Shown here piece after piece: positions 43,994 through 54,852 of a DNA stretch of 64,000 nucleotides (its first letter is position 1; each line of letters starts with the position of its first letter). Both the position numbers and the translations under genes were made by a program. Source of the stretch: Dysgonomonas mossii (GTDB taxonomy: Bacteria > Bacteroidota > Bacteroidia > Bacteroidales > Dysgonomonadaceae); assembly GCF_004569505.1 (NCBI RefSeq), contig NZ_SPPK01000002.1, positions 558,001-622,000 on the forward strand. Direction: 5' to 3'. Under the pieces are notes generated by a model that saw only the letters and a list, made by a program, of their open reading frames with translations, had not been told where the DNA came from and made no database searches.

Positions 43994-44623
43994 ATGGACA
44001 CTTTAGAGAAACTGACCGCTGAAAAATTACTTAGTATTAGGGCTATTAAACTGCAACCTTCAAACCCTTTTACATGGGCGTCAGGATGGAAATCACCTAT
44101 TTATTGTGATAATCGTAAGTTGATATCGTATCCTCGCATACGTACTTTTATTAAAACCGAATTATCTCGTCTTATTCTCGAAAATTTTCAGGAGGCTGAT
44201 GCCATAGCAGGAGTTGCTACAGGAGCTATCGCACCCGGAGTTTTAGTTGCTGATGCATTAGGTTTGCCGTTTGTTTACATACGGGCTACACCTAAAGATC
44301 ACGGATTGGAAAATCTTATAGAGGGTGAGTTGAAACCGGGGAGTAAAGTTGTAGTAGTAGAGGATCTTATATCTACAGGATCGAGTAGTCTTAAAGCAGT
44401 AGAGGCGATTCGTCGCGATAGCTCTGAGGTAATTGGAATGGTTGCTAATTTTACATATGGTTTTCCTGTTGCAACAGAAAATTTCAAAAAAGCTGATGTG
44501 AAGCTAATTACTCTTACCGATTACGATGCTGTCCTAAAAGAGGCTTTACGCATAGAATATATCGCCGAGTCTGATCTGGATACATTACAGGAATGGAGAA
44601 AGTCTCCGGCAGATTGGAAATAA
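43994..44623 (+). CDS. pyrE: Orotate phosphoribosyltransferase
   Basis: The 209-residue cytoplasmic enzyme joins orotate to PRPP, giving orotidine 5'-monophosphate in pyrimidine synthesis. The type I PRTase loop is VVVEDLISTGSSSLKAVE near residues 118-135. Substrate-side blocks are FTWASGWKSPIYCDNRK near the N-terminus and GVATGAIAPG near 75-84. Length is normal. It leads a four-gene plus-strand run (pyrE, START-like, argH, serB) with small gaps. Confidence 0.97.
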   Translation: MDTLEKLTAEKLLSIRAIKLQPSNPFTWASGWKSPIYCDNRKLISYPRIRTFIKTELSRLILENFQEADAIAGVATGAIAPGVLVADALGLPFVYIRATPKDHGLENLIEGELKPGSKVVVVEDLISTGSSSLKAVEAIRRDSSEVIGMVANFTYGFPVATENFKKADVKLITLTDYDAVLKEALRIEYIAESDLDTLQEWRKSPADWK

Positions 44624-44636
44624 TCCATAATATATA

Positions 44637-45080
44637 ATGGCTGAATTTGTAAGTGAAGTAAAAACTATTCCGCATTCTGATGCGGATATATATACAGTGC
44701 TTTCCGATTTGAACAATCTGGAACTGGCTAAAGATAAGATACCACAGAATATGGTCAAAGATTTGTCTTTTGATCAGGATTCGTGTACCGTTACTGTTGA
44801 TCCGGTCGGAAAAATACGTTTTGTTGTGGTTGAACGTGACCCCAATAAAACAATAAAATTTCAGGCAGAGCAATTGCCTTTTGATGTCACGATGTGGATA
44901 CAATTAAAATCCTCTGCTGATGACGAAACTAAGATGAAGCTCACGATTAAAGCTGATTTGAATCCTTTCTTGAAACCGATGGTTTCTAAACCATTGCAGG
45001 CAGGATTAGATAAGGTAGCCGAAAGCCTTTCTGCTTTACCTTATGCTGATATTTTGAATAAAGGAAGAATAGAGGAATAG
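44637..45080 (+). CDS. SRPBCC/START-fold protein of unknown function
   Basis: The 147-residue protein has no signal peptide. Its order, MAEFVSEVKTIPHSDADIYTVLSDLNNLE, then strands with RFVVVERDPNKTIKFQ, then a long C-terminal helix (LQAGLDKVAESLSAL), is typical of the SRPBCC (START/Bet v1-like) fold that binds hydrophobic ligands. The ligand is unknown. It lies 13 nt after pyrE and 3 nt before argH, so it is probably cotranscribed with them. Confidence 0.82.
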   Translation: MAEFVSEVKTIPHSDADIYTVLSDLNNLELAKDKIPQNMVKDLSFDQDSCTVTVDPVGKIRFVVVERDPNKTIKFQAEQLPFDVTMWIQLKSSADDETKMKLTIKADLNPFLKPMVSKPLQAGLDKVAESLSALPYADILNKGRIEE

Positions 45081-45083
45081 CCA

Positions 45084-46421
45084 ATGAAACTTTGGGAAAA
45101 AAGCGTTCAAGTAAATAAAGATGTAGAGTCTTATACCGTTGGACGAGACAGGGAGTTGGATGTATATCTTGCTCCTTATGATGTTTTAGGCTCTATGGCT
45201 CACATCACCATGTTAGAGTCTGTTGGGTTGTTGACAAAAGAAGAACTGGCTGTTTTAATCAAAGAGCTGAAAGGAATATATAAACAGGCAGTTTCCGGCG
45301 AATTCGTAATAGAGGATGGCATCGAAGATGTGCATTCTCAGGTAGAACTTATGCTTACCCGTAAGCTGGGAGATGTTGGTAAAAAGATCCATAGTGGTCG
45401 TTCCCGTAACGATCAGGTACTCATTGATCTGAAACTTTTTACCCGTGATCAGATTCATTCTCTCGTAAATTCTGTTACGAAACTAATCGATGTTCTTTTG
45501 CTGCAAAGTGAGAAATACAAAAACATCCTCATGCCCGGCTATACGCACTTGCAGATAGCTATGCCTTCATCTTTTGGACTATGGTTTGGTTCTTATGCCG
45601 AAAGTCTTGTAGATGACCTTCAGTTACTCTTGGCTGCATATCGAATATGCAATCGGAATCCACTCGGATCGGCGGCAGGATATGGATCTTCATTTCCCCT
45701 CAATCGTCAGATGACAACCGATTTGTTAGGTTTTGACTCCATGAATTATAACGTTGTTTATGCACAGATGGGACGTGGTAAGATGGAGCGTGTAGTCGCT
45801 TTTGCCATAGCTAACATTGCTGCAACATTATCTAAATTGTCGTATGATGCATGCTTATACAACAGTCAGAATTTTGGATTTATTAAATTGCCTGACGAGT
45901 ATACTACAGGATCGAGCATAATGCCTCACAAGAAGAATCCTGATGTATTTGAACTTACACGGGCAAAATGCAATAAGTTGCAAGGCTTGCCGAACAATAT
46001 AACGTTAATTACCAATAATCTTCCATCCGGATATTTCAGAGATTTACAAATTATAAAAGAGTTATTTATTCCTTCATTTGAAGAAATGAATGATTGTTTG
46101 CAGATGGTTGCGCAAATGATGGGTGAAGTGAAGATAAACGAACATATACTGGATGATCCTAAATATCTTTTGATATTCAGTGTCGAAGAAGTTAACAGGC
46201 TGGTTCTGGAGGGTGTTCCTTTCCGTGATGCTTATAAGCAAGTTGGACTGGAAATAGAAAAAGGGAATTTTAGTCACAATAAAGAAGTACATCATACGCA
46301 TGAAGGTAGTATTGGTAACCTGTGCAATGATCGTATTGATATACTCAAGCAGCAGATTGTAGATCAATTCGAATTTGAGAAAGTGATATCTGCTGAGACA
46401 AAATTACTTGGAGAGAATTGA
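45084..46421 (+). CDS. argH: Argininosuccinate lyase
   Basis: The 445-residue enzyme splits argininosuccinate into arginine and fumarate. The fumarase/aspartase superfamily signature GSSIMPHKKNPD lies near residues 277-288. The N-terminal DVHSQVELMLTRKLGDVGKKIHSGRSRNDQ region carries the conserved SRNDQ block near 111-115, and PGYTHLQ near 150-156 carries the catalytic His region. The tetrameric family length is normal. It follows the START-like gene by 3 nt. Confidence 0.96.
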   Translation: MKLWEKSVQVNKDVESYTVGRDRELDVYLAPYDVLGSMAHITMLESVGLLTKEELAVLIKELKGIYKQAVSGEFVIEDGIEDVHSQVELMLTRKLGDVGKKIHSGRSRNDQVLIDLKLFTRDQIHSLVNSVTKLIDVLLLQSEKYKNILMPGYTHLQIAMPSSFGLWFGSYAESLVDDLQLLLAAYRICNRNPLGSAAGYGSSFPLNRQMTTDLLGFDSMNYNVVYAQMGRGKMERVVAFAIANIAATLSKLSYDACLYNSQNFGFIKLPDEYTTGSSIMPHKKNPDVFELTRAKCNKLQGLPNNITLITNNLPSGYFRDLQIIKELFIPSFEEMNDCLQMVAQMMGEVKINEHILDDPKYLLIFSVEEVNRLVLEGVPFRDAYKQVGLEIEKGNFSHNKEVHHTHEGSIGNLCNDRIDILKQQIVDQFEFEKVISAETKLLGEN

Positions 46422-46465
46422 ATTCTTTACCAAATAAGTTTTAATGCATAGCTTAATATTTATAT

Positions 46466-47686
46466 ATGAAAGAATCTGAAATAATCCTGGCGAGCTTGTC
46501 AGGAGAGGATAAGCCCGGGGTTACTGCAGCCTTGACTGCGGTTTTAGCAGATCACAATGCCAATATACTTGATATAGGGCAGGCTAATATACATCATTCT
46601 CTTTCTTTGGCAATTATGTTTGAAGCAACGAATGCCGGAGACGTTATAAAAGATTTGCTTTTTAAAGCTACGGAGTTGGGTGTTGTTATCCGATTCTCAC
46701 CCATCAGTAAGGACAATTATACCCGCTGGGTGAATCTTCAGGGAACAAAGAATAGATATATAGTTACAGTTCTGGGACGTGTTTTAGACCCTTCTCATAT
46801 TTCGGCTGTAGCACAGGTGAGTCAGAAACATAAATTAAATATCGAAAAGATAATACGTCTGACAGGTCGTGTGCCATTGGCTGCTTCGGAGCGCCCAAGC
46901 CGTTCATGTATTGAATTGTCAATCAGAGGAACTGTAGATGATGTAGATGCCCTGAAGCATGACTTTATGAAACTTGCCGATGATATGGGGATTGATATTG
47001 CTTTTCAGGTAGAAAATATGTATCGCCGTATGCGTCGTTTGGTTTGCTTTGATATGGACTCTACATTGATTCAGACTGAAGTTATTGATGAGCTTGCCGA
47101 ACGTGCAGGAGTGGGAGATGAAGTAAAAGCTATTACCGAAGCTGCTATGCGAGGAGAAATAGATTTTAGTGAAAGCTTTAAGAAACGTGTAAGCTTGTTG
47201 AAAGGTTTGGATGAGTCTGTTATGCAGGATATTGCCGAGAATTTGCCTGTAACAGAAGGAATGACACGCCTTATCCGCATATTGAAGAAGAGCGGATGTA
47301 AGCTCGCTATATTATCCGGCGGATTTACTTATTTTGGAAATTATCTGAAAGATAAGTATGGTTTCGACTATGTTTATGCAAATGAATTGGAGATTGAAAA
47401 TGGTAAGTTGACTGGTAATTATGTAGGCGATATAGTGGATGGTAAGCGTAAAGCCGAGTTACTTCGTTTGTTGGCACAAGTAGAAAAGGTTGATATTCGT
47501 CAGACTGTAGCAGTAGGAGATGGGGCCAATGACCTTCCTATGCTGAATATTGCAGGACTAGGTATTGCTTTTCATGCTAAACCAAAAGTGAAAGCAAATG
47601 CGAAACAATCTTTATCCAATGTAGGTCTCGATGGCATCTTGTATTTCTTGGGTTATAGAGATTCTATGCTCGAAGGAGAGAAGTAA
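46466..47686 (+). CDS. serB: Phosphoserine phosphatase with N-terminal ACT domains
   Basis: The 406-residue enzyme has two N-terminal ACT-like regulatory regions (about residues 5-90 and 95-180) and a C-terminal HAD phosphatase that makes serine from phosphoserine. HAD motif I is CFDMDSTLIQTEVIDELA near residue 194, motif II is AILSGGFTYFGN, and motif IV is VAVGDGANDLPM. The ACT part may sense an amino acid, most likely serine. It ends the pyrE run and is followed by a terminator. Confidence 0.94.
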   Translation: MKESEIILASLSGEDKPGVTAALTAVLADHNANILDIGQANIHHSLSLAIMFEATNAGDVIKDLLFKATELGVVIRFSPISKDNYTRWVNLQGTKNRYIVTVLGRVLDPSHISAVAQVSQKHKLNIEKIIRLTGRVPLAASERPSRSCIELSIRGTVDDVDALKHDFMKLADDMGIDIAFQVENMYRRMRRLVCFDMDSTLIQTEVIDELAERAGVGDEVKAITEAAMRGEIDFSESFKKRVSLLKGLDESVMQDIAENLPVTEGMTRLIRILKKSGCKLAILSGGFTYFGNYLKDKYGFDYVYANELEIENGKLTGNYVGDIVDGKRKAELLRLLAQVEKVDIRQTVAVGDGANDLPMLNIAGLGIAFHAKPKVKANAKQSLSNVGLDGILYFLGYRDSMLEGEK

Positions 47687-47708
47687 ACAAATACAAAATA
47701 TAAATTTT

Positions 47709-47743
47709 AATAGGCTGTCTTACAAGAGATAGCCTATTTTTTT
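47709..47743 (+). terminator. Terminator of the pyrE-serB run
   Basis: aataggctgtc (47709-47719) pairs with gatagcctatt (47728-47738) over 11 positions with one G-U and continues into a U run. It lies 23 nt after the serB stop. Confidence 0.88.
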
Positions 47744-47909
47744 AGTATTAACACGGATGTTCGTGATGTTTTATCTTTATTTGATAAATATGTAATATCT
47801 AATTGGTAGAAGTCTGAAAATATATGGAACGTGATTTTTTGCACAGAAAAGATATATAGGAACTTTTTTCCGTATCAAGTATAACTTTTAGATATTTTGG
47901 GATTATAAT

Positions 47910-48067
47910 AATATCTGAAAGGAGTTATACCCAATAACCGCGCTATCCAAAATCCACTTTCACAAGCGGAAATTTAAATCTGTAAGGTCGGTAATAAATA
48001 AGGAGACTTACTCGGATATTGGGGGTTACAAATGCCCAGAACACCCTAAATAACTCCTTCCTGATAT
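47910..48067 (+). ncRNA. Structured element of unknown type
   Basis: A long inverted repeat brackets this 158-nt segment: 47910-47928 (aatatctgaaaggagttat) pairs with 48049-48067 at 17 of 19 positions. Inside, cccaata (47930-47936) pairs with tattggg (48017-48023). Smaller helices are ccgc/gcgg and taag-GAGA-cttac, the latter with a GNRA loop. The second gggggtt can instead pair with aacaccc (48040-48046), so two mutually exclusive folds are possible. A weak -7 box (TAACTTTT, 47882-47889) lies upstream. Read as RNA it could be a regulatory or housekeeping RNA; read as DNA it could be a MITE-like insertion, though no target duplication is seen. The strand is uncertain. Confidence 0.45.
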
Positions 48068-48294
48068 TCTATCATTTTCCTATCTTTATAAACAGGAAAA
48101 TATATATTTATGCCACATTATTGGCAAAATTTTACTATTGTGTGTTAGCTACACATCTGTAGCCAATACAAATATAGGCAAATATTTGATATTAACGATA
48201 GTAGTTGTGTTAAAAATACACGAAGGTGTTAATGAAATGGAAAAATGATAGGTTTACCGTGTTTGTTTCTGTTGTTTAAGGTTGTTGTTGATGT
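48068..48294. other. Intergenic remainder before the ABC-F terminator
   Basis: Downstream of the structured element are a second inverted repeat, attttcct (48073-48080) with aggaaaat (48093-48100), and a small tgtgt-tagct-acaca hairpin near 48140-48154. No open frame or promoter is convincing. Confidence 0.4.
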
Positions 48295-48330
48295 AAAAAA
48301 GCGATAATTCAGAACGAATTATCGCTTTTA
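48295..48330 (-). terminator. Bidirectional-looking terminator of the ABC-F gene
   Basis: gcgataattc (48301-48310) and gaattatcgc (48316-48325) form a 10-bp stem extended by A/T arms to 14 bp, with a 5-nt loop. It lies 13 nt after the ABC-F stop on the minus strand. Confidence 0.88.
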
Positions 48331-48342
48331 GATATATGTTAA

Positions 48343-49965
<1,623 letters not shown>

Positions 49966-50161
49966 TCAATTACAGATTATATACGATATAGGATAATATC
50001 TCATTACCCAAATGCGGGCACAAAGGTACAAATTATTGGCTGATAATCAAAGCATACCAACCTTTAGGAATAAAATTATATTATAATTTAGACTAAAGAC
50101 AGTCTCACTCTTCGTTTACAAAGAAATAGCTTTTACTGCTTGTTTCTTATTTATTATATTC

Positions 50162-51598
50162 TCACAAAGTTCTGATTGTTACAGAATGTCTTATTTCAGG
50201 AACGATTTGAAAAATACGTCTTTGTATTCCATCCCAAGCTTCGATTGTGATTTTATTATCCGATTTGTTATTGATGTATTTTTCGAAGCCATACAGATAA
50301 GAAAATTGCGTAAAATAATCGGGTTTTGTAAATTCTTTCGCAATGTCATTATAGTATCCTGCGCTCCAGAACATACAGTCGGAAAAGCCTTCCGAGTTGG
50401 TAAAGCGAGTGGTTTGATCTCTGAATACCATTGTATCATCTATGAAATAACGATATCCGGCAGACAGGACATCTTTGTTGCGTTCAAACTTTCTGTTGTT
50501 TACCTTTTCTATAATGTAGCCCGGACGTATACCGGCAATATAAGCAGGGGAATTAAAATCTACATCTTTGATATGTCCCAGATCATCTGCATCATAATAA
50601 ATCCCTGTATAATTATATTTGTTTGTTTCTACAATATAATTAGCTTCTCTCTTGTTTTGAGTATACGGAAACTGTTTGAGCATCAAAGGTGTATGAAGCT
50701 TCACGTAGTCTTCGAGCGAATACTGAGCAGAAAGATAATCTTTGATATTACAATCCCATATTTGAGTTAGCTTCGAATTATCTATGTATTTACGATCATA
50801 GAAGCTAAATCCATATTCCACTACGTATTGAGCCGAAGAGCCTACTTTAGGATCATTGGAATCAAATATAGGTAGAAGTACCAGTTGATTTTTGTCGCAG
50901 TCGTATCTCAACGACATAGGGTTATAATTCGGGTTGTTCAACCCGGTGTATCTGTTGTTGGGCGAGTAGCTGTAATATGCCTGTACTACTATATCCGGAT
51001 CGGAAGTATCTCTAACCAGACCTTTCGACTGTAATTCTTTTTCTAATAAGGTTGTAATTTGCTTGTCTATAGCCGGTACATTCTTTCCCGCATCATAAAA
51101 GTCGTACGTGTGATAATCTGTGAAATCTACATCAGAGTTTGTCTGGACATGTAGCGGCAGCGTAAATATCTGATGATTGGTGTTTTCAAGGCTATAAAAA
51201 GAGTATACTTCAGATAATTGTTTTTCGCTTACTGAATTGGTCGCAATACATTTACGCATAAGCGGATACTCTTTAAAGTAGGTATTCATATTGCGAATTG
51301 TAAATTTTACTTCGGGATCATATTTGTTGTCAAACAGCCAGTTTGCAATGGTCTGATTGTCTCTCAGATATGTAGCTTGCCCGTTGATCTCCATTATTAT
51401 ATCATCTATTTTTATTCCTGATTTTTCGGCAGGAGAGTTGGGCTCTACTCCCGTAATAACCAATTCGCCATAACCCCAGTTCTGGTTTCTGCTAACTTCG
51501 AATGTTATGCCGTAATAGCAGTTTTTTTCATAGTCTTGGGCTTTTGCGTAAAAGGGAGTTATTAATAAAAGAAGAATAATATAAAGTACTTTGTTCAT
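50162..51598 (-). CDS. Secreted PDZ protein with a DUF4136-like middle
   Basis: The 478-residue exported protein has a signal peptide (FYAKAQ). A PDZ domain at about residues 35-110 contains GVEPNSPAEKSGIKIDDIIM. The middle (about 150-310) resembles DUF4136, with DFTDYHTYDFYD, ITTLLEKELQSKGL and PDIVVQAYYSYSPN. A second PDZ-like half near 345-400 contains DFNSPAYIAGIRPGYIIEKVN. PDZ pairs usually bind peptide tails or regulate proteases, but no protease domain is seen here. It is probably a periplasmic scaffold. It lies alone between the ABC-F and kinase genes. Confidence 0.78.
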   Translation of the reverse strand: MNKVLYIILLLLITPFYAKAQDYEKNCYYGITFEVSRNQNWGYGELVITGVEPNSPAEKSGIKIDDIIMEINGQATYLRDNQTIANWLFDNKYDPEVKFTIRNMNTYFKEYPLMRKCIATNSVSEKQLSEVYSFYSLENTNHQIFTLPLHVQTNSDVDFTDYHTYDFYDAGKNVPAIDKQITTLLEKELQSKGLVRDTSDPDIVVQAYYSYSPNNRYTGLNNPNYNPMSLRYDCDKNQLVLLPIFDSNDPKVGSSAQYVVEYGFSFYDRKYIDNSKLTQIWDCNIKDYLSAQYSLEDYVKLHTPLMLKQFPYTQNKREANYIVETNKYNYTGIYYDADDLGHIKDVDFNSPAYIAGIRPGYIIEKVNNRKFERNKDVLSAGYRYFIDDTMVFRDQTTRFTNSEGFSDCMFWSAGYYNDIAKEFTKPDYFTQFSYLYGFEKYINNKSDNKITIEAWDGIQRRIFQIVPEIRHSVTIRTL

Positions 51599-51720
51599 TT
51601 TGGGACCAGATTGAAAAATTAGAGCACAAAGATAGAACTAATAGATTAAATGCATGTTATCTCTTACCGAAAAAAGATAATTCTAAAATTTTCTCTATGC
51701 GGGGTAAACTTGTTTTTTTG

Positions 51721-52809
51721 TTATTTTGCCAATTTATCTATAATTGCCAACATTTGATTGTAATTCTTGTCTATTGATTCTAATAATTTGTATTGTGCAC
51801 GGGTACGTACTAAATTATGCGTGTCATATTTAACCTTATAATAATTGTCACCGTCTATGTAATCCATCAGGAAGCGAAGCACTTGTTCGAATGTGATATA
51901 CTTTGCTGAAAATGCAAGGTTCTCTATTTCGGCTGGAGTAAGAAATACTTTTGTCTCGGAGAGGTAGCCTTTGGTGTAACCTTCAAAAATATCCATTTTG
52001 AGATACACATTGTCGAGATTTTCATCGTCTTCTTTACCTGCATTTGCATAAGAACGAATGGCGTCACCATAATCATTTAGGCAGATGCTGTTAAGCACCG
52101 TATCGAGATCGATTGCACAGAGTACATTTTCTTGTTTGTCGAACAAGATATTGCTTATTTTAGTATCATTGTGAGTCACACGCATCGGTAGTTCCCCTGT
52201 CTCTGCTTTTGTCCAGAAGTCCAACATCTCTTTTCTACGGTTCTCTATCCAACCTATTTCCTGCTGTACCTGCGATTTTCTGCCTACGGGATCTTTAGCC
52301 AACACATCATCCCACTGGCTGAAACGTATGCGCATATTATGAAATCCGGGTAGTATATCTGCCAGAGGTCCTTTCATATCAGCCAGCATAGCCTGAAATT
52401 TTCCGATGCCTTTCCCTCCCTGTGCTGCCAGCTCAGGCGAATCGGCAAATTGATATGTTATCGTATCTTCTATAAATAAGCAGGCTGCCCAATATTCATT
52501 TTCTTCGTCTTTGTAATATAACTTCCCTTCGGTTGTGGGAGTAACGGTAAGTGCTTCACGAAGCGGATCTCCACCTTGTTCTTTTATCTTATGCTTTAGG
52601 TGTGTGGTTACCTTATGGATATTTTCCATCATGGATGGAATGTCTTTGAAAATGTTTTTATTCTTGCGTTGAAGAATATAGTTGGGGCTGTTTCCTTCTG
52701 TTTCTACAAAGAAAGTATCGTTGATAAGTCCCTCTCCCATAGGGCGAATTTCTTTTACTGTTCCGTCAAAAGCAAATTTGTAGCCCAAATTTATTAGTGT
52801 TTCTTTCAT
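51721..52809 (-). CDS. Aminoglycoside phosphotransferase-fold kinase, N-acetylhexosamine kinase-like
   Basis: The 362-residue cytoplasmic protein has the APH/choline-kinase fold. It opens with GEGLINDTFFVE, a glycine-poor nucleotide loop. The catalytic Brenner-type block is MRVTHNDTKISNILFD near residues 208-223, and the metal-binding ILCAIDLDTV segment follows near 230. This arrangement fits small-molecule kinases such as N-acetylhexosamine 1-kinase or homoserine kinase type II. The order GxGLINDTF with HNDTKxxN favours the NahK-like group, but the sugar substrate is not proved. It stands alone, divergent from ribE. Confidence 0.8.
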   Translation of the reverse strand: MKETLINLGYKFAFDGTVKEIRPMGEGLINDTFFVETEGNSPNYILQRKNKNIFKDIPSMMENIHKVTTHLKHKIKEQGGDPLREALTVTPTTEGKLYYKDEENEYWAACLFIEDTITYQFADSPELAAQGGKGIGKFQAMLADMKGPLADILPGFHNMRIRFSQWDDVLAKDPVGRKSQVQQEIGWIENRRKEMLDFWTKAETGELPMRVTHNDTKISNILFDKQENVLCAIDLDTVLNSICLNDYGDAIRSYANAGKEDDENLDNVYLKMDIFEGYTKGYLSETKVFLTPAEIENLAFSAKYITFEQVLRFLMDYIDGDNYYKVKYDTHNLVRTRAQYKLLESIDKNYNQMLAIIDKLAK

Positions 52810-53006
52810 AATGGTAAATGATATAAATAAGGTTGCGCGATTTTTCTGTGATACAAAAATAACGAAATCTTCCTAATTCTAAGCTTGCATTGTTTCGAGA
52901 AGAATGTAGAAGGACTACAAAAAGTAAAAATCTATAAATAGACTCTAAATAAATACGTAACTTTATACCGCGAAAAAATTATATAATAAATTAAAGGAAA
53001 TAAATC

Positions 53007-53606
53007 ATGTTTTCAGGAATAGTAGAAGAAGCAGCAACAGTAGTATCGTTACGTAAAGAAGCCGAAAACCTGCACCTTACAATGAAATGTTCATTTACTC
53101 ACGAATTGAAGATAGACCAGAGTGTGGCGCATAACGGTGTTTGTCTTACAGTGGTAAATCTGGAGGGAGATACATATACAGTGACAGCTATAAAGGAAAC
53201 ATTGGAGCGCTCAAATCTTGGCTTGCTGAAAGTCGGTGATAAAGTAAATCTAGAACGCAGTATGCTGATGAACGGACGCCTCGATGGTCATATTGTACAG
53301 GGACATGTAGACCAGACAGCAAAATGTGTTGAAATACGTGAAGCAGACGGTAGCTGGTACTTTAAGTTCGAATATGAATTTGACCGGGAAATGGCAAAAA
53401 AAGGATATCTTACTGTTGATAAAGGTTCTGTTACTGTTAACGGTGTCAGTCTTACCGTGGTTGATCCTACAAATAATACATTTGAGGTTGCTATTATTCC
53501 ATATACATACGAGCATACGAACTTCCATCAATTTAAAGTAGGTAGTGTGGTTAATCTCGAATTTGATATTATAGGTAAATACATCAGCCGCATCACTCAA
53601 CTTTAA
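53007..53606 (+). CDS. ribE: Riboflavin synthase alpha subunit
   Basis: The 199-residue enzyme converts two 6,7-dimethyl-8-ribityllumazine molecules to riboflavin. It has the two tandem lumazine-binding repeats: the first starts MFSGIVEEAATVV with NGVCLTVVN, the second has GHIVQGHVDQTA and NGVSLTVVD near residues 147-155. Length is normal. A near-consensus TAACTTTA (52958-52965) lies upstream. It begins a run of closely spaced genes with no other riboflavin genes and no visible FMN riboswitch. Confidence 0.96.
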   Translation: MFSGIVEEAATVVSLRKEAENLHLTMKCSFTHELKIDQSVAHNGVCLTVVNLEGDTYTVTAIKETLERSNLGLLKVGDKVNLERSMLMNGRLDGHIVQGHVDQTAKCVEIREADGSWYFKFEYEFDREMAKKGYLTVDKGSVTVNGVSLTVVDPTNNTFEVAIIPYTYEHTNFHQFKVGSVVNLEFDIIGKYISRITQL

Positions 53607-53609
53607 TAA

Positions 53610-54164
53610 ATGAACAAGGAGGATTTCTACGAACTGGTGAAGCATCGCCAAAGTACACGAGCTTTTGATACTACACGTGCAGTAGATAGAGAAATCATAG
53701 CTCGCATACTTGATGCCGGACGTTTAGCTCCTTCGGCATGCAATGCGCAGCCGTGGCATTTTATTGTAGTCGACGAACCTGAATTGAAGAACAAGGTGGC
53801 CGATGCTGCTTCAGCTCGTCTGTTGGGGATGAATCATTTTACGAAGCAAGCTCCTGTTCATATCGTAGTAGTTGAAGAAAAAGTAAATTTGAGTTCGGGA
53901 ATTGGAGGTATTGTAAAAGACAAGCATTTTGCATTTCTGGATATCGGTATAGCTACCGCACATATTTGCCTTGCAGCACAAGCTGAAGGTTTAGGTAGCT
54001 GTATATTAGGTTGGTTTGCAGAGTCGAAAATGAAGAAATTACTGAATATTCCAGACAACAAGAGAGTGGTACTCGACATTATTATCGGATATCCGGCTCA
54101 ACCTTTACGAGACAAAAAACGAAAGACTACCGAAGAGGTGATTTCATATAACACATACAAATAG
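53610..54164 (+). CDS. Nitroreductase-family protein
   Basis: The 184-residue FMN-dependent nitroreductase-like protein has RQSTRAFD near residues 13-20 and LAPSACNAQPWHFIVVD near 36-52, which match the FMN-binding loop, and GLGSCILGWFAESKM near 127-141. Such enzymes reduce nitro compounds or quinones with NAD(P)H; the natural substrate is unknown. It lies 3 nt after ribE, so the flavin synthase and a flavoprotein are cotranscribed. Confidence 0.92.
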   Translation: MNKEDFYELVKHRQSTRAFDTTRAVDREIIARILDAGRLAPSACNAQPWHFIVVDEPELKNKVADAASARLLGMNHFTKQAPVHIVVVEEKVNLSSGIGGIVKDKHFAFLDIGIATAHICLAAQAEGLGSCILGWFAESKMKKLLNIPDNKRVVLDIIIGYPAQPLRDKKRKTTEEVISYNTYK

Positions 54165-54182
54165 AGTTATTTCACATTTCCT

Positions 54183-54812
54183 ATGGAGAAGAAATATTGG
54201 TTTTTTCTTATCATCTTTACCCTGGTTGCCGTTTGGTCGGGGTATCAGCCCTATGAGGCCGGATTATGGTTTTTGGAAGCCGGGATATGCCTTGCGGCAG
54301 TCATTGTATTGATAACTACTTTCAAGCGATTTTGCTTTACGGATATGACCTATATTTTTATTCTCATCCATCTTATCATTTTGTTTGTGGGAGCTCATTA
54401 TTCTTATGCCCGTGTACCGCTATTCGATTGGGTAAAAGAGGTTTTTGATCAGGACAGGAACAATTACGATAAGGTCGGGCATTTTGCACAAGGCTTTATT
54501 CCTGCTATGGTTGCTCGTGAGTTGCTCATACGTTTGGATGTGGTTCGGAAGAAAGGCTGGATTCCATTCTTCGTTATTTGCATTTGTCTAGCAATTAGTG
54601 CCTTTTACGAACTGATAGAGTGGTGGACTGCGGTTTTGTCGGGAGACGGAGCAGAAGATTTTCTGGGTACACAAGGGTATGTATGGGATACCCAGTCGGA
54701 TATGTTTTGTGCTATGATCGGGGCTATTTGTATGCTGATATTCTTTTCAAGATTACAGGATAGGCAAATAAATAAAATGGCTCATCCTGATTATTCAGAA
54801 AAAAATAATTAA
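54183..54812 (+). CDS. DUF2238-family membrane protein
   Basis: The 209-residue inner-membrane protein has about six hydrophobic segments. The DUF2238/YjdF-type blocks are GHFAQGFIPAMVARELLIR near residues 98-116 and SAFYELIEWWTAV near 139-151, with a D-T-Q-x-D-M near 170-175. Function is unknown. It lies 18 nt after the nitroreductase and 40 nt before the EamA transporter. Confidence 0.9.
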   Translation: MEKKYWFFLIIFTLVAVWSGYQPYEAGLWFLEAGICLAAVIVLITTFKRFCFTDMTYIFILIHLIILFVGAHYSYARVPLFDWVKEVFDQDRNNYDKVGHFAQGFIPAMVARELLIRLDVVRKKGWIPFFVICICLAISAFYELIEWWTAVLSGDGAEDFLGTQGYVWDTQSDMFCAMIGAICMLIFFSRLQDRQINKMAHPDYSEKNN

Positions 54813-54852
54813 TCAATATTTTTTAGATATACATCTAACTTGTAATTAAATA

